Numbered from the stretch's first letter, positions 49,601 to 63,388 are shown. The stretch is DNA of 64,000 nt from Ustulina deusta (GCA_023159155.1 JAJNNX010000002.1:124001-188000); one strand, 5' to 3'. Numbers and translations are program-made. The notes: generated by a model from the letters alone, not told the origin.

Positions 49601-52600
49601 AATAAAACTTTTTAATATTTTTTTAATATTTGGTTTAATATAAATAATAAATTATTTTTTTATAATAAATCTAGTATTATTTTTTAGTTTTAAAATAAAT
49701 TAAAATATTATTTATATAAATACTTATAAATTTATTTAAAAGTTTTTAAATTTATATATTAATAAAGGCTTACTATTAAATAAAGTTTATTTTTAAACTA
49801 AAAAATAAAACTTTTTATTAAAATATTTTTTTGCAAGTTTAAAAAAAAAAAAAAAAATTAATTTTATAATTAATAATAATTAATAAAAAACTTTAATAAT
49901 ATTTAGTTTAATAAATTAAATAATATTATAATAATTAAATATAATATTATTAATATTTAGAACTAGTATAATTTAATTTTTTAAATATAAATCTTTTTAT
50001 TAGTAATTAATTATAAACTTATATTTAATTAATTTAAGTTTAAATATAAATAGAACAAAAATAATATTTAAGTTTATATTTTATTTAATAAAATTTATAA
50101 TTAATAATTTATTTATAAACTTTTTTTTAAATAAAATAAACTATATAAATATATAATATTAATAAAAACTAAAAATATATTTTTTATTATTAAGTTTTAG
50201 TATTATATTAAACTTTAGTTATAATAGTAATAAAGTTTTAGATTTTTTTTTTAAAAAGAACTTTTTTAAGTATAATAACTAAAAAAATAAAAAGTTTTAT
50301 ATTAATTTTATATATTAGAAAGTTTTTTTTTTCGAAAATAAGATTAGTTTATTATTAAAAAATTTTTATAATACTACTTAATTAATTTAAATTTATTTTT
50401 TTTATAAAATATTAATTATTTTTAAGTTTTTTTTAAGTAGCTTAATATAATTATTTTTAATTATTATAAACTTAATTATAATAAGTTTTTTTAAAATTTT
50501 TTTAGTTAATTGCTTTTATTTATTTTAATAAAAATAATTTTAAAAGTTTTATATAATTTTTTTAATAATAGCTTACTTTTTTTTTTTTTAAAAAATTACT
50601 ATATAAACTTTTTTTGTTTTAAGTTTAAAAGTCCTAAGTTTTATTTTTATTTTTTTAGTTTTAATTATTTTTAAAATAATTATTTTATTTCTAAAAAGTT
50701 ATTTTAATATTTAATAATATTTTTTTAATGCTTAATTATATTAATTTATATTTTTTTATATTTTTAAGTTTATATTTTATTATTTATAATTAAAAAGCTT
50801 AATTATAATTGTTAGCAAAAATTAAACTAATAAAAATAAATTATTTAGCTAAATTAATTATTATTTTTAAGTTTTTATTAAAATATTTTATTTTATTAAT
50901 TATTTAATACTAATAATAATATTATAATTAAAATTAATAATTTAAAACGTTTAGTTTTTAAATTATTAATTATTAATTTTTATAATATATATTAAATATT
51001 TATAAATTTTACTAACTATTTTACTTTAATAATTATAAAACTTTTAAAGTTTAACTAACTAAACTATTTATATTTTTAATTATTACTTAATTGATTATAT
51101 AAATTTATAACTAATTATTAAAAAAATATAAGCCTTAATATTATATAAAACTAAAGTTTTTATTTTAATATTATTAATTTATAATTAAATAAATATTTTA
51201 AAAATAATTAATTTATTTTAATTATATATTTTAATTAAAATAAATAAAAAAACTAATAAAAAAACTTTTATTAGTTCTATTTATTTTTTAAGTTAAATAA
51301 ATTACTAGAATTATTTTTATTAAAGCTTTTTTTTGCTAATTAAATATTTAAGATTTAAAGCTTTTAATTAAAGCAATTAATTAATATATATATTTTTTTT
51401 TTATAAATAAAACAAGTTTTATTATTTTAATAAGCTTTTTTTTTTTTTATAATTAGTGCTTATTTTAACTATTTTAAAATAAATATTTTAGAACTTTTAA
51501 AATTAGCAAAAAATTAGTAGGCCGGTTTACTAAAAACTTAATTACTTAAGTTAGATCTTTATTTAATTAAACTAATAAATTTAATTTATTAATAATTTTT
51601 ATAAGCTTATTTAGTATTATATATTAATTTAATAATTTTATTAATAAATAATTTATAAAAAATATTTAAATTTATAAAAACTTTATATAGATTTTTTTTT
51701 AAGTTTATATAAAAATAGTTCTATAGTTTATATTTTTATTATAACTTAGCTAGTTAATATTTTTAAACTAAACTATTAAATATAAAAATAAATTTATTAA
51801 TATTTTTATTAATATTTTTATTAGCTTTATATATATAAACTTAAAATATTTTATAAATTATAATTATTTAGTTAAAATTATAATAAATTATTAATAAAGC
51901 TTAGATTATTTTAGTAATATTATTAAATAGTTTTTTAGTTAAATAAAAATATATTTTTATTAATTTTTTAATATAATTTTTTAATTAGTTTATAATATAT
52001 TAAAATTAGCTATTTTTAGTTCGGAATATAATAATATTTTTATTTAGCTTTTTTATTAGTTTATAAACCTAGTTATTAAATAAAGCTTTATTTTTTATAT
52101 TTTAGCTTTTTTAATATAAGTAAAGTTTAAAGTATTAAAAAATAAGCTAATAAAATAAAAAGCAAATAAAGCAATAAAACCAGAAAGTTTAAAATTAATG
52201 TTTTTAAATATATTTTTTATTATTAAATTACAATTATTTTTTAAAAGTGCTAAAGTAAGCATATTAAAAAATTAACGCTTTATTTTTTTTATTTATTAAA
52301 AAAGTTCTACTAAAACTAATATAAAGTTATAAGCTTATATAGCTATAATATTTAGTATTATATTTTTAAATATATTATTTATTTTAAATAGTTTTAGTTC
52401 TAGTTTAAATTTTGCTTTTTTAAGTTTTAACTTTTTATTTTTTTTAGATTTTTTTTTATATATTAGTTTATTTAAAACGTTTATAAAAAAGTCTAATGCT
52501 TAAATTTTTTTTTTTTTATTAAAAAAAAAATTTTAAAATTATTTAATAATAAAAAGCTAGCTATACTTAAAAACTAAAATTATTTTAATTATTTAAAAAT

Positions 52601-55589
52601 TAAAAATAAAATAAAAATATTTAAAGTTAGGTTTTTTATAAATTATTAGTTTTTAAATAATATAAAAGTTAAAAATTTTATTAAAGTTATATTAAAGTTA
52701 GATTTATATTATAAAATATATAATTTTTTATATTAAATATATAATTAAAAAAAAAAGTTTATTTATATTTTACTAATTATAATAAAATAAAAAATATATA
52801 TTTATTAAATATTTATTAATAAATAATTAATAAGCTTAAAGTAATATTATAATTAGTTAAATAAAGTTTTTATAGTTAGTTTATTAATACTATAAACAAA
52901 GATTCTAAACTAAAAAAAAAAAAAAAAAAAAAAAAAATTAAAGTTTATAAAATAAATAGATATAGACTCTATATATATAGCTGCAAAGTTAGGTTAGTCC
53001 GTACGTAGACTTCCTATTTTATTGCTATATAGGTCTAAAATTCTTGCAAGTCTTACTAAGATTATACTAACTGTTATACTAAAGGTCTTTTTTTTTTTAA
53101 AATAGGATCGGTTTATTATTAAAAGTTTTTTATAGTACTATTTAGTTAATTTAAATCTATTTTTTTATAAAATATTAATTATTTTTAAGTTTTTTTTAAA
53201 TAGTTTAATATAATTATTTTTAGTTATTACAAACTTAATTATAATAAGCTTTTTTAAAGTTTTTTTAGCTAGTTATTTTTATTTATTTTAAGTTTAAAAA
53301 TTCTAAGTTTTTTTTTTGTTTTTTTAGTTTTAATTGTTTTTAAAATAATTATTTTATTGTTTGTAGTTAAAAAGCTTAACTATAATTATTAGCAAAAATT
53401 AAGCTAATAAAAATAAATTATTTAACTAAATTAATTATTATTTTTAAATTTTTATTAAAATATTTTATTTTATTAACTATTTAATATTAATAATTATATT
53501 ATAGCTAAAATTAATAACTTAAAATATTTAATTTTTAAATTATTAATTATTAATTTTTATAATATATATTAAATATTTGCAAACTTTGCTAACTATTTTG
53601 CTTTAGTAGTTATAAAACTTCTAAAGTTTAACTAGCTAAACTACTTTTATTTTTAATTATTGCTTAACTTATTGCGTAAATTTATAGCTAATTATCAAAA
53701 AAGTATAAGCTCTAGTATTATATAAAATTAAAGTTTTTATTTTAATACTATTAATTTATAATTAAATAAATATTTTAAAAATAATTTATTTATTTTAATT
53801 ATATATTTTAATTAAAATAAATAAAAAAACTAATAAAAAAACTTTTATTAGTTCTACTTCTTTTTTAAATTAAATAAACTACCAGAGCTATTCTTATTAG
53901 GGCTTTTTTTTGCTAATTAAACACTTAAAACTTTAAGCTTTTAGTTAAAGCAATTAACTAATATATGCTTTTTTTTACTATAAATAAAGCAAGTTTTATT
54001 ATTTTAAAAAATTTCTTTTTTTTTATAGTTAATACTTGTTTTAATTGTTTTAAAATAAATATTTTAAAATTTTTAAAATTAACTAAAAATTAATAAGCCG
54101 GTTTATTAAAAACTTAATTACTTAAATTAAATTTTTGTTTAATTAAGCTAATAAGCTTAGTTTATTAATAGTTTTTATAAGTTTACTTAATATTATATAC
54201 TAATTTAATAATTTTATTAATAAATAATTTATAAAAAATATTTAAATTTATAAAAACTTTATATAAGTTTTTTTTTAAGTTTATATAAAAATAGTTCTAT
54301 AATTTATATTTTTATTATAATTTAATTAATTAATATTTTATAAGCTATAATTATTTAGTTAAAATTATAATAAACTATTAATAAAGTTTAGATTATTTTA
54401 GTAATATTACTAAATAATTTTTTAATTAAATAAAAATATATTTTTATTAATTTTTTAATATGTTTTTTTAACTAGTTTATAATATATTAAAATTAGCTAT
54501 TTTTAGTTTAAAACGTAATAATATTTTTATTTAATTTTTTTATTAGTTTATAAACCTAATTATTAAATAAGGCTTTATTTTTTATAAACTTGCTAAAATT
54601 AATTTTTTATATTTTAGCTTTTTTAGTATAAGCAAGGTTTAAAGCATTAAAAAATAAACTAATAAAATAAAAAATAAATAAAGTAATAAAACTAAAAAAT
54701 TTAAAATTAATACTTTTAAATATATTTTTTATTATTAAATTATAGTTATTTTTTAAAAGTACTAAAATAAACGTATTAAAAAATTAACATTTTATTTTTT
54801 TTATTTATTAAAAAAGTTCTATTAGAACTAATACAAAATTGTAAGCTTGTATAGCTATAATATTTAGTATTGCGTTTTTAAATATATTACTTATTTTAAA
54901 TAGTTCTAGTTCTAGTTTAAATTTTACTTTTTTAAGTTTTAACTTTTTATTTTTTTTAAATTTTTTTTTAAATATTAGTTTGTTTAAAACATTTATAAAA
55001 AAATCTAATACTTAATCTTTTTTTTTTTATTAAAAAAAAGATTTTAAAATTATTTAATAATAAAAAGCTAGCTATATTTAAAAATTAAAATTATTTTAAT
55101 TATTTAAAAACTAAAAATAAAATTAAAATATTTAAAATTAAGTTTTTTATAAGTTATTAGCTTTTAAATAGTATAAAAATTAAAAGTTTTATTAAAGTTA
55201 TATTAAAGTTAGATTTATATTATAAAATATATAATTTTTTATATTAAATATATAACTAAAAAAAAAAGTTTATTTATATTTTACTAATTATAGCAAAATA
55301 AAAAATATATATTTATTAAATATTTATTAATAAATAATTAATAAACTTAAAGTAGTATTATAATTAGTTAAGTAAAGTTTTTATAGCTAGTTTATTAATA
55401 CTATAAATAAAAACTTTAAGCTAAAAAAAAAAAAAAAAAAAAAAAAAGTTAAAGTTTATAAAGTAAGTAGATATAAACTCTATATATATAGCTGCAGAGT
55501 TAGGTTGGTCCGTACGTAGACTTCTTATCTTATTGCTATATAGGTCTAAAATCTTTGCAGGTCTTGCTAAGACTGTATTAACTGTTATA
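43658..55589 (+). mobile_element. LTR retrotransposon copy B, nested in E, interrupted by C
   Basis: LTRs 43658-43891 and 55356-55589, flanked by tttat (43653-43657 and 55590-55594). Its interior breaks at 46987 and resumes at 53079, exactly where copy C sits. Without C it is about 5.8 kb. The interior order matches copy A across the break, which confirms a single interrupted element rather than two fragments. Confidence 0.87.
46988..53078 (+). mobile_element. LTR retrotransposon copy C, nested in B
   Basis: 6091 bp with LTRs 46988-47223 and 52845-53078. The flanks are ctaga (46983-46987) and ctaaa (53079-53083). The uninterrupted site in copy A reads ccgga, so the two flanks are one 5-bp duplication later altered by transitions. 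This is the innermost and hence the youngest of the E > B > C nest. It is still fully RIP-mutated, without open frames. Confidence 0.88.
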
Positions 55590-58500
55590 TTTATTATATT
55601 AGTAAAATTGCTACTTTTTTAAATTAATTATTAAAAAAAAATAAGCTATTTATAATAGGACTAAAATAAAAATAAACTTTTAAATATATAAAACTACTAG
55701 TATATAAAGTATTTATTTTAGCTTTTTTTAAGCCCGGCTAACTAATATAAATAAAAATAAATATTTTATATAATATAATAAAAAAATTATCTAGTAATAA
55801 TAAAAAAATATAACTTAAAAACTTATAAAATATTTTTTTAAAATAATAATATTAATTAAGCAAGTTTATTTAATTTAAAACTATAAACTTTTAATAATAA
55901 TATAAATTTTAGAACACTACTGCTTAGAGCTCTTTAGAACTAAATTTTTTATAGTAACTAATTATTAAGCTTTATTATATTTTTTAAATAAATAGATTTT
56001 ATTAATATAATAAATATATTAAGCCGATTTTTTATTAAACTTTAATATTATTTTTTAATACTAACTAAAATAAAAAAAAATAATAGTTAATGCTTTATTA
56101 AAAAAAATAGCTAAGCTTTTTATAATTAAAGCTAAAAAAGCTAAAAAAAAAATATTAGTATTAGTTCTGCTTAATAAAATACTAGGTTTTATATTAGCTA
56201 TAGACTTATTACTTAATATTTTTTAAAAAACTAATCTAATAAATCTAATTAAATAAAAAAACTAGCTGTAAGATCTAAAAAATAAAAACAAAAAGCTATA
56301 TATACCTAAAGTTATTTTAAATAAGACTATTTTTTTTTATATAGCTTTAATTTAAAAAGCTTATATGTTTTTAATTATTATATATTAAAATTAATATAAA
56401 ATAATTAAAATATTAAAATAAAAATATTATTAGTTTTACTTAAAATATAATTATAAATAATATATATATAATTATTATAATTATAAAAAAAATAAAATAT
56501 TATAAAATAAAACTTTTGGTTTTTTTTATTTATTGTTTATATTAGCTATAATATAGCAATATATAATAATAAATAGCAAAAATATATTATTTAACTAATA
56601 AAATTATAACTATATATAAATATTTATAAATAAGTTTAGCTATTTAATTATAATTTTATTTAATAAAAAAATTAATATTATAAAATTATTAGCTATATAA
56701 TATTATAAAAATTTATATAAATTTTTTAGTATACTAAACATATAAATATTAAATAATATAAAACTATTTATTTTTAAATTTATAGTAATAATTAATAGTT
56801 TTATAAATATTAAGCACTACTTTAATAGTATTTATTATTTTTAAACTTAAAAAACAATAAAATTAATTAATTAAAAACTAAACTAATAATTTTATTTTTA
56901 TATTAATAAATATTAAAATAATTAAAATATTTATTTTTTTGTTTTAGATTTTATATATAATTTTTTATAATATTTATTAATTAATATATTACTACTAAAA
57001 ATAACAATAAAAATTAAAGCATAAAACCTTTTAATAATAAATATTAGCAAAACTATTATAAATTTTAATATTAAACAATAAACGCTCGAACTAATCTATT
57101 AAATTTAAAATATTTAAAAAATAATATATAATATAGCAACTTTTGTATAAAAATAATATAAGCTATAAACTAATAAAAAAAAATACCTAGTAAATTTTAA
57201 AATAAAAAATAAAATCTTTTTAAAAAAAAAAAACTTTACAATATAAGTATTAATTATTAAATTAGACTTTTAGTCGGTCGGACTTTTCGAAATCTTAAAA
57301 AAACAAAAATTTAGCTATATTTTTAACTTACCTAACTCTTATAAAATAAAAAACCTATTTTATACTAACTAATTATAAAAAATAAGCAATAACTTTTTAT
57401 TTTAATAAATTTAGTTATTACTTTTAGCTAAAAATATTAATAACAAAACAAAATTTAAAATTAAACAAATTAAATAATTAAAAATATATAAAAAAAACAA
57501 AAAGTTATAATACTAGATTGCTTAAAAAAGCTGCAACCTTAATAATATCTAGTATATAGCCTAAATTTTTAAAAATATACTAATTAAGCTTAATTAATTC
57601 TATAAAACTTATAAAAAAACTTCCGGACTTTTAGTAAAATTATAAAAATAAATATATATAGTAATAGCTAATAAATTTATAAACAACTATAAAAATAATA
57701 ATAAAGCAATATAATATAAAAAAATTATACAAACTTAATATTATTAGTAATTTTGAATTAAAACTATATCTAAACTTTTAGTTTTAAAAAAAAGTAGTAT
57801 AATAGTTAGTACAGTTTTAGCAAAACTCGCAAAAATTCTAGACCTATATAGTAATAAAATAGGAAGTTTATATACGGGCCAACCTATAACTCTATAGCTA
57901 TACATATAAAGTCTATATCTACTTACTTTATAAACTCTAACTTCTTTCTTTTCTTTTTTTCTTTTTTAGCTTAGAGTCTTTGTTTATAGTATTAATAAAC
58001 TAGCTATAGAAGTTTTACTCGACTGATCGTAACAACTAATAGTAGTATTTTTTAAAAAACTAAACAAAACTATATAATTTTATTTTAGTAAGCTAATACT
58101 TTATTTTAGTATTAGTTAAAAAATATTAAAAAAAAAGCTATAGTTTAAATAATATATTTTAAAAAATAATTAATAATAATTTTGTTTTGTATTATTTTAA
58201 AAATAACTTTATTTTTAATATAATATATTTTTATACTTATATTATTAATAAATATATTAAAATTAATAAATAGCTATTGAATTAATAAACAAAAAACTAA
58301 AAAAATATTATTAAAAAAAGCTTTTTTAATTTATATAAATATTATACGTTTCTTTTTAATAAAAAAAGCAAATATTACTATAATAATTTATATATATTAG
58401 ATATACTTAGATTAACCTAATTTAGCCCGCTTAAAAAGTTTGGTTTTACGTTTTTAAAAAGGCTTAATAAAAATCCTATATAATAAACAAGCGGTTTTTA

Positions 58501-59495
58501 GCCAGGTTATAAAACTAATAAAAATCTCTAGATTTCTAAGTATTTCTAGGAACTTAAGCCTTTTAATTATATTAAACTGTTTAGTTATAATTATTATACT
58601 AAAAAAATTAACTAATCTTTTTAATATAACTATACTAAAAAATCTAATATATAACTTAAAAAGTTTTATATTAATATTCTTATTATAAAATATTATAAAA
58701 ATATTTTATAGATTATAGATATAATCTTTTAATATAGCAAATAAAATAATTATATTATTACAATATAATCTAACAACTATATTTTATAAAAAAAAATCTA
58801 TTTAATGCTATATATATATATTATTATTTTTATAGCTTATTATAATATATATAAATATATATTGCTTTTTATATATACTAATTATAAAAGCTTATTATAA
58901 ACTTAAGTAAACTTTTTATTAGTAATAAAATATAATAATATTAAAGACTATTTAGTATAGCTTATTAATAATATAGTTTATAATTTTGTTTTAGGTTTAT
59001 ATTAAATAAATATTTTAAAAAGTAACTTTATTAAATAGTTTAATATTAATAACTATTTTGCTGTTTTTTTTTTTAATTATATATAATATTAGTAGTTGCT
59101 AAAGCTATACTTTTTTTTATTTAGCTGCGAGCTAATATAGTTTTTATAATTTGTTAGATCTTTTAAATTATAAAAACTAAAAAAAAAAAAAAAAACTAGC
59201 TTTTTAGTTTTATAAGCTTTATTATATGTTATAAGCTTATTAACTATATTTCTGATTATTTTTTAGCTATTTTAGTTTAAAAAATAAATCTAATAATGCT
59301 TAAAAATATTTTTTTACTAGTCTAGCTTAAGTTAAACTTTTATTTATTTATTTTTAAAAATATCTACAAACTTTATATTTTTAAATATAATTTTATATTT
59401 ATTTAATAATATATTTATTTTTATAAGAAGCCTTAGATTGGTTAAGTTATTATAAATATTAATACTAGTATATAAATGTTTAATTATATGCTTTA

Positions 59496-59763
59496 TGTTG
59501 GATTAATCGTACGCAATTAGCTAGGGCACTTACGGACCCCTTCGTACGAAGGGGTCTGGCCAAGGGGTCTAGGCCAAGGGGTCCGGCTAGGGACCACCTA
59601 CAGACCCCTCCGTACGGAGGGGTATATAGGGGGCTCCCACCTCCCCATTTCCTTCCTTTCTCTCCTTCTTTTGAGTGTGGCATATAGTGAATAGACTGTA
59701 TTCCACCAACCTTACAGGCATGTACTGCTGCCTTAGAAATATGCAGTACACTCCATTCAAACA
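59496..59763 (+). mobile_element. Solo LTR of a third family, not RIP-mutated
   Basis: A 268-bp GC-richer island in the AT-rich block. It starts TGTTGG, ends TTCAAACA and is flanked by the identical 5-bp cttta (59491-59495 and 59764-59768). It holds two perfect palindromes (59535-59556, 22 bp; 59604-59623, 20 bp), a doubled gccaaggggtc, and a TATATAGG box followed by a pyrimidine-rich tract, a layout that fits an LTR promoter on the plus strand. It lies in the interior of element F and must have arrived after, or escaped, RIP. A 94-codon frame on its minus strand is not a gene. Confidence 0.85.
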
Positions 59764-62700
59764 CTTTAAGTTATATATAAATATTATAATAGAATATATC
59801 TGATTTTTTCTAGGGCAGGATAATTTATATAAAACAAACTCTGCAATAGTTAGGGCGCTAGTTTTTTTAATCTAATAAGCTATATATTCTAGATCTATTA
59901 TTATTAAATATTTAATAATATAATTAATAAAAGTTTTTACTAGTTAATCTATATTATTATAAACAAAAATTTTAAATATTGCTATATTAATAAACGTAGC
60001 AAATGTGCTAACTTATAATTTAAATAGCTTGAAAAAAAAGTTCTAACTATTATTTATAGCTATATAATATATAAAAACTAATATATAACTATTAGGTTAT
60101 ATTATTTTAAGTCTAGTTATAGCAATTAAAATATTCTAAAGCTTACTACGTAGTATAGTATTTATTAGGATAATTATGTTGCAGAATTATATAATAGCTT
60201 GTCTTTAGAATATTAAAATATTAAATTTTTTTAGCTTTAGTATATTTATACTAATTAGCATATATATTTAAAGATTATTTATAACTGCAACCTTATAGAC
60301 AAAATAAGCTATAGCTGCTTAGCCAGATAATATAGCTTTGTTTTAGAAGTATATATTTATTATAATATATTTATTAGAAGTATAAAACGTAGCGCTAAAA
60401 CTTTTTAATATAAAAAGAATAGCTTATTTTTTTTAAATAATATAAGTATAGTTTTTTTTACTTTAAGCTCTATTTTTTAATATTTTTAAATATTTTATAT
60501 TATTATATATATTTAGTTAATATATTAAATTTTATAAATTAAATATAATATAAAATTTAAAATAGTTATAAGATTAAAAACTAAAACTTATATTTATATT
60601 AACTAATAATACTATTAAATAGATAATAAAAAGAATTTTCTTTAAAAAAACTATATTTTGCTCCAGTACTAGGTTAAATATATTTTTAACGCTTATTTTA
60701 TATTAAACTTATTAAATTAAAGCTTTAGTAGCTTTATAATTTTTATAAAAATATTTATAAAATATATTATTGCTAGGGAAAGTTATTATATAAATCTAAT
60801 AAATTTTAATATATTTAAAACTATATAATTTAAAACTGCTAAGCTTAAAGTTGCTAAATAAATAATAAACTATAATAAATTTATAGTCCTTGGTTAATTT
60901 TAAAAAAGTTTATATAGAGTTGTATTTTTTTCGGCCAATAAGGGGGCATAATACATAGTATAAAGGGTTTTTTCTATAGATTAAAGGGGATTAGCCTTTA
61001 TATTAGCAAAATCTTTCTAACTAAACAATTATATTAATAAGATTTTTTTTTATTAAAAATAAACATTATATACTTTAGACTAGTTATTAAATAAGTAATC
61101 CTATTCTAGATATTTTTTATTATAATATATTTTTTAATTTTTTAGTTGTTATTTTAGCTACTATTAGGCTAGTCTTTTAAGTAGCAGAGCAGGTAAATAT
61201 TATTTATATAGAATAGTATTAGCTAGAGGAAGGTTTGGTATTTATACGGGCTACTAACGTAGCTAAGCAAGCTACTACTATTACTGCTACTATTGCTAAA
61301 GCATAAAACCTTGCTAAGTTTAAAATAAATTCTAGGGCTAACTATATAGTTAAAGTGTGCGCTAATAGTATAGGCTTTAGATTTAGAATTACTAAAGTTA
61401 TAAATATTAGGGGTTATATTAAGAAATATTTCTATTATATTAACTTAAATTATTTTTATACTTATACTAGTACTATTATATATATTAAAAATTATTAATC
61501 TTATTTTAAAAAAAACATAAATAAATAAAAAAAAAGTTTATATTACTTATTTATTAAAAAGATATAATATATTTTTTATAAGCTATTTTTTTAATACGTT
61601 TTTATGTTTATAGATCTATGTAATAAAAATATTTATTATAATAGTTTTAATAAAAATAATAAGTTAGTTTTAAATATTTTTATTAAAAGTTTTAAAATTA
61701 ATTTTTAATTAATTTATATTATTTTAATTATAGCTTTTAGTATTCTAGATAATATATTAAATAAAACCTATTATATTATAACTTTTATAAATATTCTTTA
61801 GTATAAACTTATAAGCTTAAAGTTTAATTATTGCTATAAACTATAAAAATTTAAATTATTTAATAAGTTTATTAGAAATAATTTAAATAATAGTTATTTT
61901 TAAAAGCTTATAATCTATTTTAAATAAAACTTATAAATACTAAATTAAAGCTAAACCTAAAAAGTATTAGGTTTAAACTTTTTATATTTTAGCTTTAGTT
62001 TATTAGATAGCTAAATATTTAAAGCAGTTTATAAAAATATAAATATTTATATATTTAATAATCTTACTATTAGTAATAAATTTTATAAATATAAAATCTT
62101 TAGTGCTAGAATTAAAATAATTTATATTAATAGACCGGAGTTCTAATATAGTTTTTTATTACTAAACTATAATTAAAAACTAGGCTATATTCTAAATATT
62201 CTAAATAAACTATATAACTAGTAATATTACTATATTTTAAACGTAACGTTTATTTTAATAAATAATAATGTTTTAAAAAAAATATTAAGCCTTTTTTATA
62301 GTAAGTAGTATAGCTATATTATTAGTTAGGAAATCTTTTAATAAAAAATATCTAAAAAGAAATAATAAATTATAAACGTAAAACTTGTTAAAATAAACTA
62401 ATAGATTTTTAAAGTTTTAAAAATTAATAGGTTTATTTAATATAATAAATAATATTTGCTACTTATAAAGTAAAATAACTGCTATATTTTTTTAAAATAA
62501 TAATATGTTTTATTTTAATAATAATACGTTTAGCTGTTTTAGAAAAAATAGCAGGTTATTTAGTAGTAAACTTTTTTATTTAGTATATAGAATATTTTTT
62601 TTTTAGTATTTAAAAAATATAATAAATTAATAGCAAGATTTAACCTAGGCAAACAAATAATTAAGCTCTAGTTTTATAGTATAGTTAGTATTAGGTACTA

Positions 62701-62964
62701 AGTTTTAAACAAATTAAATATTTTGATTTATAACTAATATAGCTAAAAAATAATTTATACTAATAAATTTGCGTAGCTAGCATACTAAAAAAAGATCTTT
62801 AAAGCGATAAGTTATTAGTATAGAAGTCTAAGGCTATATAATTAGGGAAAAAAGTAATAATAATTTTAGGGTAGCTCTAGATAATAATAAGTTAATTAAA
62901 CTAAGCTAGTAAAAAAAATAATAATAATAGCGGTTAATAGCGCAATAATCGCTAGCTACTAATT

Positions 62965-63082
62965 TGTAATAGTATAAATAGATTAATTAGAGTATATTAG
63001 AGTTATAGAATGGATAGAGGATCCGTACTGTGGCTACTATGTACATACTGCTACTTATAGTGGATATGCGGGTTATGTGACA
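62965..63082 (-). repeat. Right LTR of element F (118 bp)
   Basis: Twelve of the sixteen differences from the left LTR are C-to-T or G-to-A changes in this copy, all in its left (inner) ~75 bp. Its outer ~43 bp look original. Confidence 0.9.
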
Positions 63083-63388
63083 AGCTCCCTTTCCATATTA
63101 TTGCCAATACCTACTAAATAGGGTGCAGCTGGTGTCCAGTTTTCAGTGCATCCCGTCGTGCGAATGACGTCACAAAAACAGACCCCTCGCTCCACGTTCG
63201 CGCAAGCCTCGACATGTGTAGCCATGATCTTCAGGGACAAGCAATTCCTTAAATCGGGCCTCGCTGTTCAGAGCCCAATGCGATCCTACTAGGTAGACAG
63301 ATCGAACATTCCTTTTCGGTCCCCTCACTTCTCGTTTCCCATATTGTCTGTCCACCACAGCCAATTCATCCGCCCGTCAAGCAACAAC
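63083..63388. promoter_or_regulatory. GH2 gene promoter next to insertion site
   Basis: 306 bp from the right target duplication to the GH2 start codon. Base composition is normal, with no RIP signs. A CRE-like TGACGTCA (about 63165-63172) lies ~220 bp upstream of the ATG. The element F insertion sits just upstream and could affect this gene. Confidence 0.45.

Larger units (their letters stand above)
40188..58034 (-). mobile_element. LTR retrotransposon copy E (second family), interrupted by copies B and C
   Basis: Reverse orientation. LTRs lie at 40188-40423 and 57798-58034, flanked by the duplication actaa (40183-40187 and 58035-58039). The interior is split by copy B at 43653-55594. Without B and C the element is about 5.9 kb, matching copy A. 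The sequence next to the right LTR, read on the minus strand (AAAACTAAAAGTTTA), equals the 5' interior of copies A, B and C, which fixes the orientation. The outermost bases of the right LTR (tgatcgtaaca) are the least mutated version of this LTR in the window. Confidence 0.87.
32008..63082 (-). mobile_element. Outer LTR retrotransposon F, RIP-mutated, hosting all nested insertions
   Basis: Two 118-bp direct repeats (32008-32125 and 62965-63082) start TG, end CA, and are flanked by the identical 5-bp agctc (32003-32007 and 63083-63087). These are the hallmarks of a complete LTR-element insertion. On the minus strand the left repeat is preceded by GGGGGCAGAT (32126-32135), resembling the polypurine tract of Ty1/copia elements. 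The base run after the right repeat (AATTAGTAGCTAGCGA, minus) loosely resembles a tRNA primer site, so the element probably reads right to left. Subtracting copies A, E (with B and C) and the solo LTR leaves about 6.9 kb for F itself. No reading frame survives; the interior is heavily AT-rich with C mostly confined to non-CpA contexts. The copia assignment is an inference from the LTR edges only. Confidence 0.85.

Noticed and set aside
59480..59764. 94-codon protein gene on the minus strand
   Set aside because: It lies inside the solo LTR, spans its palindromes and has no coding features.
32200..62960. Centromere or mitochondrial DNA insertion
   Set aside because: Base composition alone suggests it, but the block is bounded by LTRs and a 5-bp target duplication and is filled by nested LTR copies. 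No mitochondrial gene is seen.
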